From positions 1-60,548 of the forward strand of contig JANQLN010000078.1 in the NCBI GenBank assembly GCA_028280575.1: a DNA stretch of 60,548 bases, written 5' to 3'. Position numbers and translations under genes: made by a program. A model generated the notes under the pieces. That model was not told where the DNA came from. It saw only the letters and a program-made list of their open reading frames with translations, and did no database searches. Below are positions 54,043-60,548 of this stretch, piece by piece; within the stretch, counting starts at the first letter, position 1; each line of letters starts with the position of its first letter. The DNA is from Clostridia bacterium. Its GTDB lineage: Bacteria; Bacillota; Clostridia; Acetivibrionales; STF1-152.

Positions 54043-55368
54043 TTATAGTCTAATTTCCTCCTTCATCTTTTTAGCATCATCACATAATATCTTTGCACGA
54101 TCATTAATTTTGTCCCTTAGCGAACTACCTTGACTGTACAGAAAAAGAGCTTGGGTAATAATTAATTCACACTCTTGTTTATTCGGTACAACATTAAATT
54201 CTATAATTTCATCATATTCTAATAATTCCTGTAAGCTTTTAGTTTTATGAGAATTTGAACTCATAAAAACACAAGGCGTTCCACCAAGTGATGCCATAAT
54301 TGCTGGATGGTATCTTCCCGATATATAAATTCTTGCATTTGAAAGTATTTTTGCTGCAGCAATTAATGGTGTGTTTAAAGGCACAACGGGAGCTTCAGTT
54401 TCTCTACCAACATCTAATAAAAAATCATCCCCTTCACATACATGAACTAAAAAAATATTTCCTTTAAATTTACTTCTTAGTTTTTTGACCAAATTTGAAT
54501 ATGATTTTATTAATTCATCTGTGTTTTTTGCCGATTTTCCTGCAGCTGAAGAACCGGAAATACATATATATGGTTTTGTAAAATCAAATTCATAATATGA
54601 TTCATCAGTTTCAAAACCGTGAGGAATATAATATTTACCATTCATTATTTTATGTTCATCATTAACTATGCTATACCAAGTAAACAAAGCATCTGGAAAG
54701 ATTTTGGGGTTATTCAATTTTAATGTTTCAATTGCATAATTATATGAGTACGGTTCTCTAACAGCTACTAGCTGACTTTTCCCTAAAATTTCATTAACAA
54801 CTTTGATAGTTTTCATATTTCTATCAGAATATGGACTATCAGAAAACATAGCATTCATAAAATATACTTTCTTGCCAAGTTTTTGACTCCAATGTATCAC
54901 CATTGATATTATTAATGATTCCCTCCATGGAGGTGTTGAAAATATATATGAACCTTCGCCATTAATAACAAGAGCATCAAAATCATATTGCCTCAAATCA
55001 AATTCTTTTAAAGCCGGATTGGCAGGCAAACATTTAATTAAATTATTAATTGACTCGTCCAAATCATGTGAAATGAAGTCATAATTACTATAATAATACT
55101 TCCCTCCACGTTTTAAAAATCTAAAAAACATATAAAAGATTTTCTTGATATCTTTCCAATATTTTAATCTTCCTAAAACTTCATATGTTTTTGCTGGAAA
55201 CCACTTCACAAAAAAAAGTTCGCCAGTATCATTATGAGTATATCTTCCACTAATTCTTCCCACTATTTCGTAATCTTCAGATATTAGTTGTGATAAAGCT
55301 GTGCTAGTAGCACGACACCCATAGTTCCCTCTATTTCTATTATCAGCCACATATACAATTTTCATCAT
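54043..55368 (-). CDS. Polysaccharide pyruvyl transferase family protein
   Basis: A 441-residue protein of the CsaB/WcaK/AmsJ family, which adds pyruvate ketals to sugars. The N-terminal VADNRNRGNYGCRATSTAL loop and LVINGEGSYIF are typical, as is the GRYHPAIMASLGGTPCVFMSS block near residue 350, where nucleotide or phosphate binds in related GT-B-like proteins. Two ATG codons (55368 and 55365) follow AGAGGTGG; either is possible. Pyruvylated sugar in the polysaccharide is inferred. It might also serve as anchor for SLH proteins, but that role belongs to CsaB-type members. Confidence 0.82.
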   Translation of the reverse strand: MMKIVYVADNRNRGNYGCRATSTALSQLISEDYEIVGRISGRYTHNDTGELFFVKWFPAKTYEVLGRLKYWKDIKKIFYMFFRFLKRGGKYYYSNYDFISHDLDESINNLIKCLPANPALKEFDLRQYDFDALVINGEGSYIFSTPPWRESLIISMVIHWSQKLGKKVYFMNAMFSDSPYSDRNMKTIKVVNEILGKSQLVAVREPYSYNYAIETLKLNNPKIFPDALFTWYSIVNDEHKIMNGKYYIPHGFETDESYYEFDFTKPYICISGSSAAGKSAKNTDELIKSYSNLVKKLRSKFKGNIFLVHVCEGDDFLLDVGRETEAPVVPLNTPLIAAAKILSNARIYISGRYHPAIMASLGGTPCVFMSSNSHKTKSLQELLEYDEIIEFNVVPNKQECELIITQALFLYSQGSSLRDKINDRAKILCDDAKKMKEEIRL

Positions 55369-55410
55369 TACGCCACCTCTCAAATAATACTTAGAGTTAT
55401 CTATGCTATG

Positions 55411-56334
55411 TTAAATCTTCTTTCCAGGAAGATATTTTTTGTTTATTCCTAACCTACCTTTAACACTGTCTAATAGTACATCTTTGTATATCTTCACACA
55501 TTTTAGGCAGTATTCTCTTCTGTTCTTAATAAAAATTAGCCTTATAGCGTTTTTGATAATTCTAAGAATACAATATATATATGAATAAGTTGAGAATATA
55601 AATCTATTTGACGAATGAGTTTTCCCAACATGAATGGAATTTCGTGATCCATAATATGATTTCCATGATATTGTCTGTGTACTTTTAACTGTTTTATGGT
55701 TTAGTCTCGCATTATTAACATTCAATATTCTAGAATACTTATTAATTCTTAGGGAATATTCAGTATCATCGTACCATATGAAGTAGTCTTTATTAGGCAA
55801 GCCTATAGTATTTATTAGTTTTCTATTTACAACTAATCCGCAGAACGTACTGAGATCATATTCAAATGTATCATTATAATACTCCTTAACATCAACATCT
55901 TTTTTATTCAGAAGAACTTTATTTGTCAATATTCTTCTATGAGTTGTATCAATAGTTCCATCTGTAATAACCATACCCGAAAAAGCAAAGTAATTATTTT
56001 TAGAAATATGTTTATCTATCTCTTCAGTATAATTAGGCTGTAGCATAGCGTCGTCATCAATAATTAATACCCAGTCAATATCTTCGCTTACTTTAGATAA
56101 AGCATAATTAAAGCCTCCAGCACCTCCAAGATTCTTTTTAAGTCTATGATAATTAATTATTTTGCTACGGTCATTGCTTGTAAGATCACTCAAATATTCA
56201 AATGTATTATCTGAACTGCAATTATCTATAACAATAATTTCATGAAACTTTTTCGACTGATTCATAGCACATGATATGCATTCTTTTAATAATTCAACCC
56301 TATTATAGGTTACAATAACCACTCCGTATTTCAT
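55411..56334 (-). CDS. GT2-family glycosyltransferase, GlfT-like
   Basis: A 307-residue GT-A inverting enzyme. VVIVTYNRVELLKEC begins it, VIDNCSSDNT and LIIDDDAML supply the DxD metal-binding motif (around residue 88), and GGAGGFNYAL together with FIWYDDTEYSLR give the later acidic pair. This pattern is shared with galactofuranosyl- and rhamnosyltransferases. I chose the ATG at 56334, six bases after AGGGAG; an ATG 12 codons upstream has none. It could transfer galactofuranose, consistent with Glf in the cluster, but that is inference. Confidence 0.87.
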   Translation of the reverse strand: MKYGVVIVTYNRVELLKECISCAMNQSKKFHEIIVIDNCSSDNTFEYLSDLTSNDRSKIINYHRLKKNLGGAGGFNYALSKVSEDIDWVLIIDDDAMLQPNYTEEIDKHISKNNYFAFSGMVITDGTIDTTHRRILTNKVLLNKKDVDVKEYYNDTFEYDLSTFCGLVVNRKLINTIGLPNKDYFIWYDDTEYSLRINKYSRILNVNNARLNHKTVKSTQTISWKSYYGSRNSIHVGKTHSSNRFIFSTYSYIYCILRIIKNAIRLIFIKNRREYCLKCVKIYKDVLLDSVKGRLGINKKYLPGKKI

Positions 56335-56373
56335 TGACTTCTCCCTTCTAATAAAGATTTTATAAGTCAATAA

Positions 56374-57720
56374 TTACATAATCCTTATCCTTTTAATTTT
56401 ATTCTTGTTTAACATTACTATAATTTTCCACCATATCATTGCATATAGCCATCCTATATCAAAGAAAGGTCCAATTTGAACAGTTGTATACATCCCTACA
56501 CATATTAGCGCCTGAAAAACTAAAAGCATAACAGTATTATTTTTTGAAAAATTTTTTCTGCTTTTACCAACTAGCAAACCTATTAAAGCAACAACAACTA
56601 TACTACCAAGTCTACCAAAATCAGAAATCAATGAACCCCATATAGTATCCCATCCTGTTGCTAAGCCCATTTGCCCAACAGATGCAAGTATACTTCGCTT
56701 ACTCCAACTTACTAGTCTATAATCTAATCCCCATGATAACGGTAATCTTCTTGAAATTACATTTAGTTGATATAATCCAAACAAATATGGTCCTTCATAA
56801 TATTGAAAAACAATTTCAAGCTTGGATAACTGATGTGAAAAATACAAAATTATATTTAGAAATATTTTTCCTAATCCCCCTAACCACTCACTTTGCTTAA
56901 TAACTCGATCCGGGAAATTGGCACCCATAGCGTATTCAAATGTCTGGATGTAGTTATCTCCGTACCTTGTATTAGATAAGAAAACATAATATACCAATAC
57001 TATAGAAATAAATATTAGTAGGGGAAATTTTAATCTCCTGAAAATTATATTATTCTTTATCGCTCTAAATAAATCTTTCGTCATTGCTGATAATGATAAA
57101 GACCAGAATACAGAAGCAACCGTAGAAAGAATAATATAAAAAATCGCTTGTCTACCAGCTATTGTAAACGAAATCATGAAATAAACAACAAAGGCAATAT
57201 ATGCTCTCCGCTTTATTTTTTGGCTATATCTTAAAGAATAATTTATTTCATATATCCATATAACTAGCATAATCGGAACGAAAATAAAAGATAATGCACC
57301 TATAGTAGATACTGAATAGCTACTCTTCACCCCAATAGCTAATCCATTAATCCGAATAATATCTATTAGATATAAGCTAGAACCAATCAAAGAAATCACG
57401 AAAAAAGGGATAGTATTAATACGATTCTCTACTACTTCATTCTTTCCTATATGATTCTTTCTATTTTTTAATACTACATGAAAGCCTATCTTCCTGAATA
57501 ATAAGTAAACAAAGAACCCAGTTAATAAAAAGATAATCGTATTCGACGACAGCTTATAAGCATAATCAATATTAGCACTATAGAATATTCCAAATATGAA
57601 AAACCACATTGTAAAAAGCCAAAATAAATCATTTGTTAATACTGTTGCACCTTTATTTTTAATAATAAAAACCAGTAAAATACTATAAAGTAAAAAAAAT
57701 TCTAATACCATATTTATCAT
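56374..57720 (-). CDS. wzy: Wzy-type O-antigen/capsule polymerase
   Basis: A 448-residue integral membrane protein with about eleven helices and a large outside loop near residues 245-330. It lacks strong motifs, as Wzy proteins do, but position among wzx, glycosyltransferases and glf and the topology support the call. IAGRQAIFYIILSTVASVFW and a TRYGDNYIQTFEYA segment resemble OatA/Wzy-like repeat-unit polymerases. It would join repeat units on the outer face of the membrane. The gene is AT-rich and ends four bases beyond the GT2 open frame. Confidence 0.78.
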   Translation of the reverse strand: MINMVLEFFLLYSILLVFIIKNKGATVLTNDLFWLFTMWFFIFGIFYSANIDYAYKLSSNTIIFLLTGFFVYLLFRKIGFHVVLKNRKNHIGKNEVVENRINTIPFFVISLIGSSLYLIDIIRINGLAIGVKSSYSVSTIGALSFIFVPIMLVIWIYEINYSLRYSQKIKRRAYIAFVVYFMISFTIAGRQAIFYIILSTVASVFWSLSLSAMTKDLFRAIKNNIIFRRLKFPLLIFISIVLVYYVFLSNTRYGDNYIQTFEYAMGANFPDRVIKQSEWLGGLGKIFLNIILYFSHQLSKLEIVFQYYEGPYLFGLYQLNVISRRLPLSWGLDYRLVSWSKRSILASVGQMGLATGWDTIWGSLISDFGRLGSIVVVALIGLLVGKSRKNFSKNNTVMLLVFQALICVGMYTTVQIGPFFDIGWLYAMIWWKIIVMLNKNKIKRIRIM

Positions 57721-57755
57721 CCTTAAATCTGGAATGAAGTAATTCCAGTTCTTAT

Positions 57756-58694
57756 TTATCTGAATTGATCAACACTTGCTTTAGCGTCTTCAAATATTTC
57801 ATATTTACTAGCATTAGTTCGGAGTAACTTTTTACCCTTTTTTACTCCTCCAAAGTATGCTTTTCTATCATTACTTTTAGTCATCCTTAGCCATGTATAA
57901 ATCAATGAAATTTCCATGCAAAGTTTCCAAATTAATGCTTTTTTGTTGTCAAAATATCTAGTTTCTAACACTTTATTGCGACCCATTAAGTATAAACGCC
58001 ATAAATCAATATCTTTGGTTTTATCATGGTGATGTTCAACGTAATTATCCTCTGCGTTGAATTGCAGAATATTATAACCCAAATTAATTATTTTTTTTGC
58101 ATATGCGGATTCATCACCATACATAAAATTTTCTTCAGGAAATCCACCTGCTTTTAAGAAAATAGAATTATCTACAAACAAAGCTGAACCATGAGCTTCA
58201 TTTATTTGAATTAGTTGTTTACTTAAAGGTATCTTTCTTTGCTTTACAACCCCAAAATAATCTAACATTTTTAAATAGCCAGAAGTATTTAATAGTTTTT
58301 CTTTGCCTTTTGAAATAATATTGTATATTGTTGGTGCTACTATTGCGCAATTTTCATGTTCTAAAATTATTTCATGTAAAAAGTTTACCAAATTAACTCC
58401 AATTAGAACTATATCATTATTTAGTATAAATGAATATTTATAACCTTTTTCGAAATAAATCTTTATTGCTCGATTATTTCCTCCAGCATACCCCCAATTT
58501 TTGTCAAGTAACAAATATTCAATTTGATCTTTAAATTCATGCTTCAGTCGAATGAAACTATAATCTGTTGATGAATTATCAATCAATACAATAGTCATAT
58601 CAGTATTTTTTTGTTTCAAACAACTATTGATGCAATTGTAAGTTTTTTCAAATCCGTTGTAATTTAAAACCAATAGAGCAATTTTATTTTCCAA
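57756..58694 (-). CDS. GT2-family glycosyltransferase
   Basis: A 312-residue GT-A enzyme: ALLVLNYNGFEKTYNCINSC at the start, IDNSSTD, and LLLDKNWGYAGGNNRAIK, followed by FILNNDI as the DxD-type metal site, and FMYGDESAYAKK with the later catalytic acidic residues. The start is TTG at 58694, nine bases after AAGGAG; a longer frame to 58760 overlaps another small frame. This rhamnosyltransferase-like subgroup often builds the cluster's repeat unit. The sugar transferred is unknown. Confidence 0.87.
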   Translation of the reverse strand: MENKIALLVLNYNGFEKTYNCINSCLKQKNTDMTIVLIDNSSTDYSFIRLKHEFKDQIEYLLLDKNWGYAGGNNRAIKIYFEKGYKYSFILNNDIVLIGVNLVNFLHEIILEHENCAIVAPTIYNIISKGKEKLLNTSGYLKMLDYFGVVKQRKIPLSKQLIQINEAHGSALFVDNSIFLKAGGFPEENFMYGDESAYAKKIINLGYNILQFNAEDNYVEHHHDKTKDIDLWRLYLMGRNKVLETRYFDNKKALIWKLCMEISLIYTWLRMTKSNDRKAYFGGVKKGKKLLRTNASKYEIFEDAKASVDQFR

Positions 58695-58833
58695 TATTTT
58701 TATCTCCTTTGATAAATTCTGATTTAATATATAAAAAGTATCCTGAAATAATTTCTGCACTAAATAAGTCGTACTTTACCTCGTTAAACTTAACAGCATT
58801 AAAGGTACCTACAATATCTTCATTAATAATCAT
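58684..58833 (-). pseudogene. Small frame possibly left from a glycosyltransferase
   Basis: A 49-codon frame that overlaps the start of the GT2 gene in another frame. Its middle, AEIISGYFLYIKSEFI, resembles the GT2 segment (sGaxxLIRRexF), so it may be a fossil of a former glycosyltransferase end. CGAGAT before the ATG is a poor ribosome site. The overlap with a real gene argues against a functional product, so this is a weak call. Confidence 0.25.
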
Positions 58834-59024
58834 ATCTCGTTAATTCAATGATTCTTAAAAATAATTTACTGTAGATATTAAGTGGATTTCACTAATTTCC
58901 CAGGCAGAATATTTATTACTTGAATTTTTGAGCCTGAATTTTGATCATTATATACAACCATTAATATTTTATTATTTCACCTTCAAATCAGATAATATGA
59001 AAAAACATATCTCTCAGTCCTCTT
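58834..59024. other. AT-rich spacer without gene
   Basis: About 190 bases. A minus-strand frame beginning MVVYNDQNSGSKIQV runs for 27 codons and then stops. No hairpin, promoter or repeat was recognised. With the adjacent fragment it marks the most degraded part of the cluster. Confidence 0.35.
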
Positions 59025-60347
59025 CTAAAGTCTCCAATAACTATATCCTTTAGATTCTATTTCATTTCTATCTAAAATACTTTTTACAACTACTATATTT
59101 TGTCTTTATTCATAAATTTACCAAACAATACATCTACTTCTTCCCAGTTCATCTTCTTAAATTCATCATGAGCCACAGTTAACACTAAACAATCAACATC
59201 TTTAATTTCTCTAATGTCTACTATCTTAATCCCATATTCACGTTTTGCTTCATCAGAATCAGCTATTGGAATTCACAACAATTAGTTCAATTCCATATTC
59301 TCTTAATCTAGCAATAATATCAACAACTTTTGAATTTCTTGTGTCAGTTGTATTCTCTTTAAATGTAATTCCTAGAATTACAACTTTTGCTTGTCGAACT
59401 ACTTTATTTGCAAGTATAAGTTTCTTGATAATTGCATCAGCAACAAATTTGCCCATCCCATCATTTATCTTCCTACCAGACAGAATTATTTGGCTATGAT
59501 ATCCCAGCTTTTCAGCTTCATAAACGAAATAATATGGATCAACACCTATACAGTGTCCTCCAACAAGTCCTAGATAGAATTTAAGAGCATTCCACTTAGT
59601 ATTCATCGTGTCAATAACTTCCTTTGCATCAATGCCCATTCGGTCAAATACCATTGCGAGTTCGTTCATAAAGGCGGTATTGATATCTCTCTGACTATTT
59701 TCAACTACTTTTGCTTCTTCTGCTACTTTAATTGACCCCGCTTTATGTACCCCAGCGTCAATAACTAACTCATATACTTTTGCGATCTCATCAAAGGTTT
59801 CTTCATCCATACCAGATACAGTTTTTGTGATATTCTCTAGACTATGCACTTTATCACCAGGGTTAATTCTTTCTGGTGAATAGCCAATTTCAAAATCAAC
59901 GCCACATTTTAATCCAGATTGTTCTTCTAGAATTGGAATACAGATATCTTCCGTAACACCAGGATATACAGTTGATTCGTAAACAACTATTGAACCTTTT
60001 GTTAAATTACGCCCAACAATCCTACTAGCTCCTTCAACAGGTGAAAGATCAGGCGTTTTATCAGAGTTAATCGGGGTAGGTAAAGCTACGATATGGAACT
60101 TTGCATCTCTCAATTTACTCTCATCAGCAGTGAATTCAACAGTAGTTCTTCTATTTCTTCATTGCCTACTTCATTAGTTGGATCAATACCATTTTTGTAA
60201 AGCTCAATTTTTTTCTCATTAAGATCAAAACCTATGATATGAACTTTCTTAGCAAATAATGCCAGAACAATAGGCATGGCCGACATAACCTAATCCAACA
60301 ACTGCAATTTTTTCTTTTTTATTATTTATATTATTAAACAAATGCAT
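59025..60347 (-). pseudogene. Nucleotide-sugar dehydrogenase broken by several frameshifts
   Basis: Pieces of one WbpA/WecC-like dehydrogenase remain in order: MHLFNNINNKKEKIAVVGLGYVG; then MPIVLALFAKKVHIIGFDLNEK in another frame (shift near 60277); then a third frame from ESKLRDAKFHIVALPTPINS (shift near 60150) that runs 284 residues through LVGGHCIGVDPYYF. A shift near 59265 leads to REYGIKIVDIREIKDVDCL. A last shift near 59090 leads to KGYSYWRL. The catalytic Cys and most of the centre are intact, yet four shifts preclude a full protein. It is a relative of the intact gene at 13534-14853. Confidence 0.88.
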
Positions 60348-60362
60348 TTTATGGTCCTCCTT

Positions 60363-60548
60363 CTAATTATCAAGATCTATTTTGAATATGTTAAAGTACG
60401 AAAGTATGTCTTGATGGCTATTAGATTTATTTTTTGCATATAATGAAGCATTTTTTGACATTCTTTGATACTCATCATTATCCATATCAATAAATCTTAT
60501 TAAGGTTTCTTTAATTAACTCTGGTTTATCAAGAGATATATCCTTGCC
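60363..60548 (-). CDS. C-terminal end of a glycosyltransferase (partial)
   Basis: The last 61 codons of a gene that continues past the right edge. The helical end (KETLIRFIDMDNDEYQRMSK, then NASLYAKNKSNSHQDILSYF) is typical of the tail after the donor site of GT-B enzymes of the GT4 group (about 'A..lL..D...r.mg..ar'). The catalytic part lies outside. It probably belongs to the same minus-strand cluster. Confidence 0.55.
   Translation of the reverse strand, partial: GKDISLDKPELIKETLIRFIDMDNDEYQRMSKNASLYAKNKSNSHQDILSYFNIFKIDLDN

Noticed and set aside
1..60548. CRISPR array, tRNA/rRNA genes or c-di-GMP riboswitch
   Set aside because: No regularly spaced repeats, cloverleaf-like genes or conserved GEMM motif were recognised by eye. 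A covariance-model search was not possible.

Overview
The window reads as a chromosomal segment of a low-to-moderate GC, Gram-positive Clostridia-type bacterium. An assignment near the cellulolytic Ruminiclostridium/Acetivibrio group is inference only. Supporting signs are strong AGGAGG-type ribosome sites, frequent TTG/GTG starts, an agr-type peptide signalling locus, an S-layer-homology (SLH) protein, a split CpsB/CpsC/CpsD tyrosine-phosphorylation module, and CUT1 sugar transporters paired with membrane-embedded AraC regulators. I saw no rRNA, tRNA or CRISPR array.

Layout. 0-8.2 kb (minus strand): UDP-glucose dehydrogenase, a GT4 glycosyltransferase, a zinc-dependent phospholipase C-like protein, two TolC-like coiled-coil proteins of equal length, and a PAS-GAF-PAS-GGDEF-HD-GYP c-di-GMP enzyme. 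8.4-13.5 kb: a LapA-like membrane protein, an agr locus (agrC on plus; agrD and agrB on minus, meeting at a shared hairpin), a 164-bp palindromic MITE-like element, a GGDEF cyclase and a VanZ-like protein. 13.5-20.9 kb (minus): an envelope-polysaccharide control module of nucleotide-sugar dehydrogenase, CpsB phosphatase, an acidic anchored protein, an SLH protein, a BY-kinase with a tyrosine tail and a Wzz/CpsC-like partner. 21.4-22.3 kb: a PD-(D/E)XK nuclease-like gene split by one base.

22.6-31.1 kb (plus): a sugar-use locus of GH95 glycosidase, AraC-type sensor-regulator, two permeases and a binding lipoprotein. 31.2-35.6 kb (minus): FlaA1/CapD-type dehydratase, DegT aminotransferase and an O-antigen ligase/polymerase-like protein. 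35.8-42.0 kb: a second CUT1 transporter with a divergent AraC regulator. 42.1-47.1 kb: an Rpn-type nuclease, an iron-sulfur-flavoprotein-like reductase, a large ligase/polymerase with an unusual extracellular C-terminus, and an XRE regulator. 47.3-60.5 kb (minus): a visibly AT-richer O-antigen/capsule-like cluster with dTDP-rhamnose genes, Glf, Wzx, a pyruvyl transferase, GT2 enzymes and Wzy. It also holds decayed galE and nucleotide-sugar dehydrogenase copies and ends inside a further glycosyltransferase.

Together the genes make activated sugars (glucuronate, rhamnose, galactofuranose, amino sugars), assemble and export surface polysaccharide under tyrosine-kinase/phosphatase control, and import and cleave sugars from outside. 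c-di-GMP and peptide signalling genes sit among them. The most interesting points are a cysteine-free AgrD peptide, an apparently circularly permuted FAM3/ILEI-like domain at the end of the 864-residue ligase/polymerase, the TolC-like pair in an apparently monoderm genome, and two families of small palindromic elements.
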